6,234 nucleotides of DNA from an uncultured Collinsella sp. (GCA_900542315.1 UQMV01000064.1:1-6234); one strand, 5' to 3'. Counted from the stretch's first letter, positions 1-5,553 are shown. The notes: generated by a model from the sequence alone, not told the origin. Made by a program: numbers and translations.

Positions 1-54
1 GGCCGCGGCGGCCCGCGCTGCATGAGCATGCCCTTCTGGCGCGAGGACCTCTAA
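1..54 (+). CDS. arcA: Arginine deiminase, C-terminal end only (partial)
   Basis: Frame 1 reads GRGGPRCMSMPFWREDL followed by TAA at 52-54, so only the last 17 residues are in the window. The GGPRCMSMP motif matches the C-terminal signature of arginine deiminase. In this family the cysteine of that motif is the catalytic nucleophile that attacks the arginine guanidinium; here it is residue 7 of the fragment. The enzyme hydrolyses arginine to citrulline and ammonia in the cytoplasm, the first step of the ADI pathway. The next gene is ornithine carbamoyltransferase, the second step, which strongly supports the call even though the fragment is short. The 5' part and promoter lie left of the window. 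Confidence 0.88.
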   Translation, partial: GRGGPRCMSMPFWREDL

Positions 55-66
55 GTCTTTCCGTTT

Positions 67-95
67 CCGGTGCGGTCCCCCTACAACCGCACCGG
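67..95 (+). other. arcA-arcB intercistronic hairpin without U tract
   Basis: A perfect 10-bp inverted repeat (arms CCGGTGCGGT at 67-76 and ACCGCACCGG at 86-95) encloses the 9-nt loop CCCCCTACA. It starts 13 nt after the arcA stop codon. The bases after it (CTTCGCCCG) are not T-rich, so it is a poor intrinsic terminator. A hairpin at this place is more consistent with protecting the arcA mRNA 3' end or marking a processing site between two genes of one transcript. The structure is directly visible; the role is inferred. Confidence 0.6.
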
Positions 96-99
96 CTTC

Positions 100-114
100 G
101 CCCGTTAAACGGGC
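100..114 (+). other. Second arcA-arcB intercistronic hairpin
   Basis: GCCCGTT at 100-106 and AACGGGC at 108-114 are perfect complements around a single base, folding in practice as a 6-bp stem with a 3-nt loop. It sits 4 nt after the preceding hairpin and about 30 nt upstream of the arcB ribosome binding site. No T run follows. The two adjacent stems form a compact structured spacer in the arcA-arcB message. Confidence 0.5.
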
Positions 115-159
115 AACACTAATACTTACGTAATTCATTTCTTCGAAAGGAATCGAACC

Positions 160-1155
160 ATGGGTGTTAACCTCTCCGGCCGTAGCTTCCTCAAGCTTCT
201 CGACCTCACCACCGAGGAGATCGAGTACCTGCTCAAGCTCTCCAAGAACTTCAAGGACATGAAGCGCGCTGGCGTTCCGCACCGCTATCTCGAGGGCAAG
301 AACATCGTTCTGCTCTTCCAGAAGACCTCCACTCGTACCCGCTGCGCCTTCGAGGTCGGCGGCATGGATCTGGGCATGGGCGTCACCTACCTCGATCCGG
401 GTTCGTCGCAGATGGGCAAGAAGGAGTCCATCGAGGACACCGCCCGCGTTCTCGGCCGCATGTATGACGGCATCGAGTTCCGTGGCTTTGCCCAGGACGA
501 TGTCGAGGAGCTCGCTGCTAAGTCCGGCGTGCCCGTGTGGAACGGCCTGACCACTGAGTGGCATCCCACACAGATGCTCGCCGACATCCTGACCGTCCAG
601 GAGAACTTCAACTACGACATCAAGGGCAAGACTCTCGTCTTCATGGGCGACTGCAAGAACAACGTTGCTCGCTCCCTCATGGTCGTCTGCTCCAAGCTCG
701 GCATGAATTTCGTGGCCTGCGGCCCCGAGGAGTGCATGCCCGCCGACGACGTCATCGAGGCCTGCAAGCCCATCGCCGAGGCCAACGGCTGCACCATCAA
801 GCTGACCACCGACGTCAAGGACGGCGTCACCGGTGCCGACGTTATCTACACCGACGTGTGGGTCTCCATGGGCGAGCCCGACGAGGTCTGGGCCGAGCGC
901 ATCGCTCAGCTCACCCCGTATCGTGTTACTTCCGAGGTCATGGCTATGGCCAACCCGGGTGCCATCTTCCTGCACTGCCTGCCCAGCTTCCACGACACCA
1001 ACACCACGATTGGCGCCGAGAAGTGCGAGCAGTTCGGCATCACCGAGCAGGAGGTCACCGACGAGGTCTTCGAGAGCCCCGCTTCCAAGGTCTTCGACGA
1101 GGCCGAGAACCGCATGCACACCATCAAGGCTGTCATGTACGCCACGCTCAAGTAA
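160..1155 (+). CDS. arcB: Ornithine carbamoyltransferase, probably catabolic
   Basis: The 331-residue protein has the usual full length of the family. It carries the hallmark motifs in order: STRTR at 57-61 (carbamoyl-phosphate binding), HPTQ at 135-138, the DVWVSMGE segment at 232-239 that precedes the ornithine-binding region, and HCLP at 272-275 with the catalytic cysteine. The C-terminal ENRMHTIKAVM helix is also typical. The ATG at 160 is preceded by AAAGGA at 146-151, a good spacing, and gives the expected FLKLLDLT amino end. In the ADI pathway the enzyme runs as a phosphorolysis, turning citrulline plus phosphate into ornithine and carbamoyl phosphate in the cytoplasm. Sequence alone does not separate this from the anabolic ArgF direction; placement 105 bp after arcA and before an ArcD-like carrier favours the catabolic role. 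Codon use is strongly biased to C-ending codons, as expected for a highly expressed gene. It is followed by its own terminator. Confidence 0.96.
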   Translation: MGVNLSGRSFLKLLDLTTEEIEYLLKLSKNFKDMKRAGVPHRYLEGKNIVLLFQKTSTRTRCAFEVGGMDLGMGVTYLDPGSSQMGKKESIEDTARVLGRMYDGIEFRGFAQDDVEELAAKSGVPVWNGLTTEWHPTQMLADILTVQENFNYDIKGKTLVFMGDCKNNVARSLMVVCSKLGMNFVACGPEECMPADDVIEACKPIAEANGCTIKLTTDVKDGVTGADVIYTDVWVSMGEPDEVWAERIAQLTPYRVTSEVMAMANPGAIFLHCLPSFHDTNTTIGAEKCEQFGITEQEVTDEVFESPASKVFDEAENRMHTIKAVMYATLK

Positions 1156-1170
1156 GAGCATCTAGCATCT

Positions 1171-1209
1171 CGCTCGGGGTGTATTGCTGCTCACCCCGAG
1201 CGGTTTTGT
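1171..1209 (+). terminator. Intrinsic terminator after arcB
   Basis: A perfect 11-bp stem (CGCTCGGGGTG at 1171-1181 with CACCCCGAGCG at 1192-1202) and a 10-nt loop are followed by GTTTTGT. It starts 16 nt after the arcB stop codon. It implies that the carrier gene downstream is either read through at reduced level or has its own promoter; I see no convincing promoter in 1210-1302. Confidence 0.85.
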
Positions 1210-1284
1210 CTGGTAAATATCTTGCGTCGGGCGGTGGGCACGGCACGGAAAATCCGCTTCGCGCGAGAAAGTTAAATGATTTAT

Positions 1285-1293
1285 GAAGGGGGG
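1285..1293 (+). promoter_or_regulatory. Ribosome binding site that sets the carrier start
   Basis: The purine run GAAGGGGGG ends 9 nt before the ATG at 1303. It would lie inside the reading frame if translation began at the upstream in-frame ATG at 1276, and it is much too close to the ATG at 1294. It therefore argues for 1303 as the true start. Confidence 0.7.
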
Positions 1294-1302
1294 ATGAGAA
1301 CC

Positions 1303-2781
1303 ATGACTGAGACCGCTAAGAAAAAGCGCGGTATGCCTTCATCGTTCACCATTCTTCTAGCTCTGCTGGCAATTGTTGCAGTGATTACCGTTATCGTCTC
1401 CGGCACGTCCGGCGGCGCGGTTACCGCAGCCCGCCTGAGCGATTTCTGCACCGCCCCGATCCTGGGCTTCGCTGACGCTCTGCCCGTCTGCCTCTTCGTT
1501 ATGATCCTGGGCGGCTTCCTCGGCATGATGACCGAGACCGGCGCCCTGGACAACGGCATCGCCGTCCTGGTGCAGAAGCTTAAGGGCAACGAGATCATGC
1601 TCGTTCCCGTGCTGATGCTCATCTTCTCCCTCGGCGGTACCACTTATGGTATGTGCGAGGAGACCGTTCCCTTCTACGCCCTGCTCGCCGCTACCATGAT
1701 GGCCGCTGGCTTCGACCCCATGGTCGGTGCCGCCACCGTCCTGCTCGGCGCTGGCTGCGGCTGCCTGGGCTCCACGGTTAACCCGTTTGCCGTCGGCGCT
1801 GCCGTCGACGCTCTGACCGGCGTTGGCATTGAGGTCAACCAGTCCATCATCATCGGCCTCGGTGCCGTCCTGTGGATTGTCACTACCGCTATGTCCATCG
1901 TCTTCGTGATGAACTATGCCAAGAAGGTCAAGGCTGACAAGGGTTCCACCATCCTGTCGATGCAGGAGCTCAAGGACGCCGAAGAGGCTCACGGCAAGGC
2001 TGCTTCCGAGGTCCACAAGGAGGTCAAGCTCACCGGTCGTCAGAAGGGTGTTCTGATCGCCTTCGCCTTCACCTTCGTCGTCATGATCGTCGGCTTCATT
2101 CCGCTGGCCGACCTCAACGAGGGCGTCGCCAACTTCTTCGACGCTGGCGCTGTCTACGACGCCGACGGTAACGCCGTCGTCCAGGGCTGGTCTGCCCTGA
2201 TCACCGGCCTGCCCATTGGCCAGTGGTACTTCGACGAGGCTTCCACCTGGTTCTTCCTCATGGCCGTCCTGATCGGTATCATCGGTGGCCTGTCCGAGAA
2301 GCAGATCGTCAACACCTTCATCACCGGCGCTGCCGACATGATGTCCGTTGTTCTCGTCATTGCCCTCGCCCGTGGTATCTCCGTCCTCATGGCTAACACC
2401 GGTCTCGACGTCTTCGTCCTCGACGCTGCCGCCAATGCCCTGGCTGGCCTGTCCGGCGTGATCTTCGCTCCCATGAGCTTCCTGGTCTACTTCGGCCTGT
2501 CCTTCCTGATCCCCTCGACCTCCGGTATGGCCACTGTCTCCATGCCCATCATGGGACCGCTGGCTGTTAAGCTAGGCTTCTCACCCGAGGTCATGGTTAT
2601 GATCTTCTCCGCCGCTATCGGTGTCGTGAACCTGTTCACCCCGACCTCCGGCGCCATCATGGGCGGTCTCGCCCTGGCCAAGATCGAGTGGACGACCTGG
2701 CTCAAGTTTGCCCTTAAGCTCATCGTCGCTCTCTCCGTCGTCTGCGCCGTCATCCTGACCGTCGCCTGCGTGCTGCTCTAA
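1303..2781 (+). CDS. arcD: YfcC/ArcD-type basic amino acid carrier (probable arginine/ornithine antiporter)
   Basis: This 492-residue integral membrane protein is close to the usual ~500 residues of the YfcC branch of the DcuC-like (C4-dicarboxylate anaerobic carrier) superfamily. It opens with a basic tail (TAKKKRG) and a hydrophobic helix at about 15-33, then shows roughly a dozen membrane segments. Conserved family stretches are GGFLGMMTETGALD (70-83), GGTTYGMCEET (111-121) and GCLGSTVNPFA (153-163) in the first half. The related IPSTSGMA (403-410) and FTPTSGAIMGG (445-455) lie in the second half. The charged stretch at about 205-248 looks like a cytoplasmic loop between the halves. Streptococcal ArcD proteins belong to this type, and the position after arcA-arcB supports electroneutral arginine-in/ornithine-out exchange; a peptide or other amino acid substrate cannot be excluded. 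The ATG at 1276 would add nine residues but has no good upstream site; 1303 has GAAGGGGGG at ideal spacing. It lies after the arcB terminator, so expression is probably set separately. Confidence 0.85.
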   Translation: MTETAKKKRGMPSSFTILLALLAIVAVITVIVSGTSGGAVTAARLSDFCTAPILGFADALPVCLFVMILGGFLGMMTETGALDNGIAVLVQKLKGNEIMLVPVLMLIFSLGGTTYGMCEETVPFYALLAATMMAAGFDPMVGAATVLLGAGCGCLGSTVNPFAVGAAVDALTGVGIEVNQSIIIGLGAVLWIVTTAMSIVFVMNYAKKVKADKGSTILSMQELKDAEEAHGKAASEVHKEVKLTGRQKGVLIAFAFTFVVMIVGFIPLADLNEGVANFFDAGAVYDADGNAVVQGWSALITGLPIGQWYFDEASTWFFLMAVLIGIIGGLSEKQIVNTFITGAADMMSVVLVIALARGISVLMANTGLDVFVLDAAANALAGLSGVIFAPMSFLVYFGLSFLIPSTSGMATVSMPIMGPLAVKLGFSPEVMVMIFSAAIGVVNLFTPTSGAIMGGLALAKIEWTTWLKFALKLIVALSVVCAVILTVACVLL

Positions 2782-2867
2782 GTACCCAACGGGTACCCCA
2801 CGGAAACCTTGACGATCCTGTAGAGGATCACCTGGTCATCGTCTGTCCGGTGGGGTCAACCCACCGG
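2782..2867 (+). ncRNA. Structured 3' region of the carrier mRNA (possible attenuator or sRNA)
   Basis: Directly after the stop codon there is a perfect hairpin GTACCC (2782-2787)/GGGTAC (2791-2796). Next, CCCCACGGA (2796-2804) can pair with TCCGGTGGGG (2846-2855) with one bulge, enclosing GACGAT (2811-2816)/ATCGTC (2838-2843). The local hairpin GATCC (2814-2818)/GGATC (2825-2829) competes with that inner stem. The arm CCGGTGGG (2847-2854) can instead pair perfectly with CCCACCGG (2860-2867) over a 5-nt loop. The two large pairings exclude each other because they share an arm. I recognise no known riboswitch or small RNA family. A structured 3' UTR is the cautious reading; a switch or processed small RNA is speculative. 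Confidence 0.35.
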
Positions 2868-2883
2868 TAGACTCCTACCTTTA

Positions 2884-2914
2884 GCCCCCTCCCGTTCCGT
2901 GCGCGGGAGGGGGC
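2884..2914 (+). terminator. Strong GC hairpin, possible terminator after the carrier gene
   Basis: A perfect 11-bp stem (GCCCCCTCCCG at 2884-2894 with CGGGAGGGGGC at 2904-2914) closes the 9-nt loop TTCCGTGCG. Stem strength fits a terminator, but what follows is GCACTTATGTT rather than a T run. It may act as an imperfect terminator or a 3'-end stabilising hairpin. Confidence 0.5.
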
Positions 2915-2922
2915 GCACTTAT

Positions 2923-2949
2923 GTTGCGCGGTTCTACGAACCGCGCAAC
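2923..2949. repeat. Perfect 12-bp inverted repeat
   Basis: GTTGCGCGGTTC at 2923-2934 and GAACCGCGCAAC at 2938-2949 are exact reverse complements around TAC. It lies only 8 bp after the preceding GC hairpin. The short three-base spacer and perfect dyad symmetry fit either an RNA hairpin or a dimeric protein binding site. No T run follows. Confidence 0.6.
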
Positions 2950-2991
2950 CAGTCGACGCTGCGCGCCGCCCAGGACGACAATTTGTCATTC

Positions 2992-3033
2992 AAAAGGCAA
3001 GGCATGACCAAAAGGTCTATGCCTCGCCTTTTT
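2992..3033. terminator. Long, probably bidirectional intrinsic terminator
   Basis: AAAGGCAAGGCAT (2993-3005) pairs with ATGCCTCGCCTTT (3019-3031) with a single mismatch. The stem continues inward with GACC/GGTC around an AAAA loop, with one bulged T. It ends in a T run (3029-3033), and an A run (2992-2995) gives the reverse orientation its own T tract. This is the most canonical terminator between the carrier and the next gene, about 210 nt after the stop codon. Confidence 0.72.
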
Positions 3034-3053
3034 CATGCCAACTTGTACGTTCT

Positions 3054-3110
3054 GGACGGCGCTCGCTGTCCGTCCTCTGCCTGCGGCGCTTTCCATTGTT
3101 GGTGCAGAGG
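3054..3110 (+). other. Two adjacent hairpins of unknown role
   Basis: GGACGG (3054-3059) pairs with CCGTCC (3070-3075) over a 10-nt loop. Then CCTCTGC (3074-3080) pairs with GCAGAGG (3104-3110) over a larger loop. They share two bases, so both cannot form completely. The second covers the left copy of a diverged direct repeat; the right copy has lost the matching arm (ACAAAGG). Confidence 0.35.
3080..3110. repeat. Diverged direct repeat, left copy
   Basis: This 31-bp unit begins CCTGCGGCG, contains TTTCCATTG and ends GCAGAGG. It aligns with 3154-3183 over 31 columns with 25 identities. The differences are five substitutions, each G here and A in the right copy (3086, 3098, 3102, 3104, 3107), plus one extra C at 3089. 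Confidence 0.55.
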
Positions 3111-3153
3111 GCGCTTTGCCTACTCTGGCGGGCTTTCGCTGGCTTATGCTCAA

Positions 3154-3183
3154 CCTGCGACGTTTCCATTATTGATACAAAGG
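3154..3183. repeat. Diverged direct repeat, right copy
   Basis: This 30-bp unit begins CCTGCGACG, contains TTTCCATTA and ends ACAAAGG. It starts 74 bp after the left copy. All five base substitutions relative to the left copy are A here versus G there. No gene overlaps it, and no continuation of the similarity is visible beyond these limits. Confidence 0.55.
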
Positions 3184-3209
3184 CCAGGTTTGTTTGAACC
3201 AAAAAGGGG

Positions 3210-3278
3210 AAGTTGCGGTGGAATAGTTCCTGTTTGGCCGTCTTGAGGGGTTAAACGGGAACTATTTCACCGCAACTT
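3210..3278. repeat. 26-bp inverted repeat with 17-nt loop
   Basis: The arm at 3210-3235 (begins AAGTTGCGGTG, ends TTCCTGTTT) is the reverse complement of the arm at 3253-3278 (begins AAACGGGAAC, ends CACCGCAACTT) except at two positions. Both exceptions are G-T and so still pair in RNA. The loop is 3236-3252. No T run follows (ATCGATGG), so it is not a classic terminator. It lies about 60 bp upstream of the TATAAT of the next gene. It could be a dispersed intergenic palindrome, a relic of a small non-autonomous element, or a long RNA hairpin. No transposase or target duplication is visible. Confidence 0.7.
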
Positions 3279-3340
3279 ATCGATGGCGTGTTTGGTTGGT
3301 GCCTGTTGATGGTCTGGGTATCGGGGAGGGCGGGCTCCGT

Positions 3341-3346
3341 TATAAT
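3341..3346 (+). promoter_or_regulatory. -10 box of the DUF1846 gene promoter
   Basis: A perfect TATAAT lies 40 nt before the ATG at 3386, placing the expected transcript start near 3353 and giving a leader of about 33 nt. The -35 position (about 3318-3323, GTATCG) is weak, and TTGATG at 3306-3311 is too far away. The call rests on the -10 match and the location. Confidence 0.6.
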
Positions 3347-3385
3347 CGCCTAGAACATTAAATGGAAACGGGACGGGAGCCATAC

Positions 3386-4867
3386 ATGCGCCAGGGTTTC
3401 GACAACGCGAAGTATATCGAGCTGCAGGCTGCTCACATTAAGGAGCGCATCTCACAGTTTGGTGGCAAGCTCTATTTGGAGTTTGGCGGCAAGCTGTTCG
3501 ATGACTATCATGCGAGCCGCGTGCTGCCGGGTTTTGAACCGGACAGCAAGTTCCGCATGCTCAAGAGCATCGCCGACGATGTCGAGGTTATCATCGCGAT
3601 CAACGCGAACCACATCGAGAAAAACAAGGCTCGCGGTGACCTTGGCATTACCTATGACGAGGATGTGCTGCGCCTGGTTGACTTGTTCCGCGGCAACGGC
3701 TTTGCCGTCGCGGCTGTGGTCATCACCCAGTACGCCGGCCAGCCTGCTGCCGATGTGTTCCGCAACCGCCTGAACGCGCTCGGCATTCCTGCCAAGCTGC
3801 ACTATCCCATCGAGGGCTACCCGCACGATGTCGATCTGATCGTGTCCGACGATGGCTACGGCAAGAACGAGTTTGTCGAGACCACCCGACCGCTCGTCGT
3901 GGTCACTGCCCCCGGTCCTGGCTCGGGCAAGCTTGCCACCTGCCTGTCTCAGCTCTATCACGAGCACAAGCATGGCACGGCCGCCGGCTATGCCAAATTC
4001 GAGACCTTCCCGGTTTGGAATCTGCCCCTTACGCATCCGGTCAACATTGCCTACGAGGCCGCCACGGCAGACCTCGATGACGCCAACATCATCGACTCCT
4101 TCCACCTTGAGGCCTACAACAAGACCACGGTCAACTACAACCGCGACGTCGAGGCCTTCCCGGTAGTCCGTGCCCTGATGGAAAAGATCCTGGGCAAGAG
4201 CCCCTACCAGAGCCCTACGGACATGGGCGTCAATATGGTTGGCTTTGCCATCACCGATGACGATGCCTGCCGCGACGCTTCCAAGATGGAGATCGTCCGC
4301 CGCTACTTTACCGCGGTCGAAAATGTGCGCCGTACCGGCGTGGGCGATGAGCAAGTCGACCGTCTCAAGATTATTATGAAGAAAGCCGGCATCGATAAGA
4401 ACTACTCACCGGCGCGCTCGGCGGCCCTCACCAGGGAGCAGCTGACGGGCGGTCCCGTGGGTGCCATGGTCATGCCCGATGGCTCCGTGGTGACCGGTAA
4501 GACCTCCACGCGCCTGGGCGCCGCAAGTTCGCTCATTATGAACGCCCTCAAGCATGTCTCGGGCGTCGACCTTGAGCTCGAGGTCATTAGCGATGAGGCG
4601 ATCGAGCCCATCAGCAAGCTCAAGACGCATTTCCTGGGCAGCAAAAACCCGCGCCTCCACACCGACGAGACGCTTATGGCGCTGTCGATCACCTCGGCCA
4701 CGAGTGAGACGGCCGCTCGCGTCCTTTCGGGCCTGGAGCAGCTGCGCGGTTGCGATGCCTTCTTTAGCGTGATCATCTCGCCGACGGACGAGACGGTACT
4801 GCGCAAACTGGGTATCAACGTGTGCTGCGAGCCCAAGTTTGAGCGCCGCGGTTTCTTCCATCGCTAA
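3386..4867 (+). CDS. DUF1846 domain protein, function unknown
   Basis: The 493-residue protein matches the DUF1846 family along its whole length and has about the family's usual size. Recognisable conserved blocks include QFGGKLYLEFGGKLFDDYHA (24-43), FEPDSKFRML, IEKNKARGDLGITYDEDVLR, VVITQYAGQPAA, APGPGSGKLATCLSQLYHEH (175-194), FETFPVWNLPL, NIAYEAATADL and SPTDMGVNMVG. Two glycine/lysine motifs stand out: PGPGSGK (176-182) and VTGKTSTRLGA (369-379). Both resemble phosphate-binding loops but fit no strict Walker A pattern. The protein has no signal peptide or membrane segments, so it is probably cytoplasmic. Members of the family have crystal structures but, as far as I know, no established reaction. 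The start at 3386 has GGGAG at 3375-3379 with 6-nt spacing and gives the family's short RQGFDNAKY amino end; the in-frame ATG at 3362 would add eight residues and lacks a site. It appears to be a single-gene unit with its own promoter and terminator. Confidence 0.9.
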   Translation: MRQGFDNAKYIELQAAHIKERISQFGGKLYLEFGGKLFDDYHASRVLPGFEPDSKFRMLKSIADDVEVIIAINANHIEKNKARGDLGITYDEDVLRLVDLFRGNGFAVAAVVITQYAGQPAADVFRNRLNALGIPAKLHYPIEGYPHDVDLIVSDDGYGKNEFVETTRPLVVVTAPGPGSGKLATCLSQLYHEHKHGTAAGYAKFETFPVWNLPLTHPVNIAYEAATADLDDANIIDSFHLEAYNKTTVNYNRDVEAFPVVRALMEKILGKSPYQSPTDMGVNMVGFAITDDDACRDASKMEIVRRYFTAVENVRRTGVGDEQVDRLKIIMKKAGIDKNYSPARSAALTREQLTGGPVGAMVMPDGSVVTGKTSTRLGAASSLIMNALKHVSGVDLELEVISDEAIEPISKLKTHFLGSKNPRLHTDETLMALSITSATSETAARVLSGLEQLRGCDAFFSVIISPTDETVLRKLGINVCCEPKFERRGFFHR

Positions 4868-4901
4868 GTTTGAAGCACCGCGGTAATTGCATTGCATTTT
4901 G

Positions 4902-4934
4902 GCCGTATCGGGTTAGCGCCCGGTACGGCTTTTT
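4902..4934 (+). terminator. Intrinsic terminator after the DUF1846 gene
   Basis: An 11-bp stem with one G-T pair (GCCGTATCGGG at 4902-4912, CCCGGTACGGC at 4919-4929) and the 6-nt loop TTAGCG is followed directly by TTTTT. It starts 35 nt after the stop codon and closes the DUF1846 transcript. Confidence 0.9.
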
Positions 4935-5000
4935 GATCAATAAAGCGCCTATTTCGGCGAAAAATAGCCGTTTACCTGCCTAGAAACAATTTGAGCGGTA

Positions 5001-5006
5001 TACAAT
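5001..5006 (+). promoter_or_regulatory. Possible -10 box of the wHTH gene
   Basis: TACAAT (within TATACAATAA) is a 5/6 match to the -10 consensus in an AT-richer stretch after the DUF1846 terminator. The matching -35 region (about 4978-4983) is poor. A start near 5013 would leave a leader of roughly 110 nt before the gene. Confidence 0.3.
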
Positions 5007-5111
5007 AACCGTAACTGTTTCATCCTTAGCGGGATGCCGCATGATGGATATTACCTGCCATCGTGAGGTGTGTCGGTCGCGCACGGCGCGTTAGATGCTC
5101 GTGCTCGGTTT

Positions 5112-5118
5112 GAGGAGG
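5112..5118 (+). promoter_or_regulatory. Ribosome binding site that sets the wHTH start
   Basis: GAGGAGG, a near-perfect anti-16S match, ends 5 nt before the ATG at 5124. The same frame stays open upstream to a GTG at 5070, but that would bury this site inside the coding region, so 5124 is preferred. Confidence 0.8.
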
Positions 5119-5123
5119 CTGCT

Positions 5124-5462
5124 ATGGCGGGCAAGGGTCGTGCGAGTGTCAACGATATGAAGCGTGTCGAGGTGCTGGTGTTGATGGAGATCGACCAGCA
5201 AACCGAAGACAATGGCGGGCCGTATGGTTTCTCGCGCAAAACGCTTGCCGAGCGCGTGGGGGTTTCGCCGTATCGTGCCCGCGCCGCAATCGATCGCTTG
5301 GATTCCGAAGGCATGATTGATGTCGTCTCGCGTTATAGCGACGACGGCGGTCAGCTTGCAAATGGTATTTGCCTCACCGAACGTGGCGAGTGGTATCTTG
5401 AGGGCGTCCGTACCGGCATGCTCGTTCAAGAAATGCTTGAGGACGAGGCTGCTGATCGATAG
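5124..5462 (+). CDS. Small winged helix-turn-helix protein, probable DNA-binding regulator
   Basis: The product is 112 residues with no membrane segment or signal peptide. It reads as a winged helix: a first helix at about 11-26 (DMKRVEVLVLMEIDQQ), a helix-turn-helix at about 36-60 (FSRKTLAERVGVSPYRARAAIDRLDSEGMI) with the recognition helix near 48-60, and a wing at about 64-86 ending ICLTERGEWYL. The last fifteen or so residues are acidic (EMLEDEAADR). The arrangement resembles MarR/PadR-like or GntR-like domains without an effector domain, but I do not recognise a named family. It lies upstream of pyrG, with a terminator and probable promoter between them, so a regulatory link to pyrG is possible but not shown. 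The frame ends in TAG at 5460-5462. Confidence 0.75.
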   Translation: MAGKGRASVNDMKRVEVLVLMEIDQQTEDNGGPYGFSRKTLAERVGVSPYRARAAIDRLDSEGMIDVVSRYSDDGGQLANGICLTERGEWYLEGVRTGMLVQEMLEDEAADR

Positions 5463-5486
5463 CAGCATGTAACCCTTGCCATAACG

Positions 5487-5519
5487 ACGCCGCCTGGGAA
5501 ACCGGGCGGCGTTTTGTTT
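5487..5519 (+). terminator. Intrinsic terminator with GNRA loop after the wHTH gene
   Basis: An 11-bp stem with one G-T pair (ACGCCGCCTGG at 5487-5497, CCGGGCGGCGT at 5502-5512) is closed by the stable tetraloop GAAA and followed by TTTGTTT. It lies 24 nt after the stop codon and separates this gene from pyrG. Confidence 0.9.
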
Positions 5520-5553
5520 CAAGATTGAGAAATGCAATCGCACGCGAGAAAAA

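Larger units (their letters stand above)
2782..3385. other. Gene-free, palindrome-rich intergenic region
   Basis: The ~600 bp between the carrier stop and the DUF1846 start show no convincing coding gene. The open frames on either strand begin at weak codons, lack ribosome binding sites and run straight through inverted repeats. The stretch instead holds a structured 3' region, two terminator-like hairpins, a perfect palindrome, a diverged direct repeat, a 26-bp inverted repeat and a promoter, each listed separately. Base composition from about 2980 to 3280 is visibly less GC-rich than in the flanking genes. Confidence 0.75.

Noticed and set aside
115..150. ArgR operator or promoter upstream of arcB
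   Set aside because: Only a half-site-like AATTCA and loose AT-rich hexamers are visible; no paired ARG box or spaced -35/-10 could be supported.
558..1286. 242-codon + frame within arcB
   Set aside because: It is rich in R, H and G and out of frame with the clearly conserved ornithine carbamoyltransferase; it is a codon-bias artefact.
1210..1302. Promoter for the carrier gene
   Set aside because: TTGCGT and AT-rich pieces occur, but no -35/-10 pair has acceptable spacing. The TCGCGCGA palindrome at 1259-1266 is too short to call an operator.
3080..3183. Diversity-generating retroelement template/variable repeat pair, suggested by A/G differences
   Set aside because: The units are only about 30 bp, non-coding, and differ only as A versus G rather than A to any base. 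No reverse transcriptase or target gene is present.
3080..3183. Minimal CRISPR array
   Set aside because: There are only two imperfect units, no regular spacer series and no cas genes.
3017..3202. 61-codon open frame on the - strand
   Set aside because: It overlaps the terminator and both direct-repeat units, has arginine/serine-rich low-information content and no clear ribosome site.
2899..3246. 115-codon open frame on the + strand
   Set aside because: It starts at GTG without a ribosome site inside a hairpin loop, runs through a palindrome, a terminator and one arm of the 26-bp inverted repeat, and its translation resembles no protein I know.
3452..4354. 300-codon open frame on the - strand, opposite the DUF1846 gene
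   Set aside because: It is an antisense shadow of a strongly conserved gene, a common effect of biased codon use in GC-rich DNA.
4949..4967. Hairpin CTATTT/AAATAG downstream of the DUF1846 terminator
   Set aside because: It is a short AT-only stem with a 7-nt loop, not distinguishable from chance in an AT-rich spacer.
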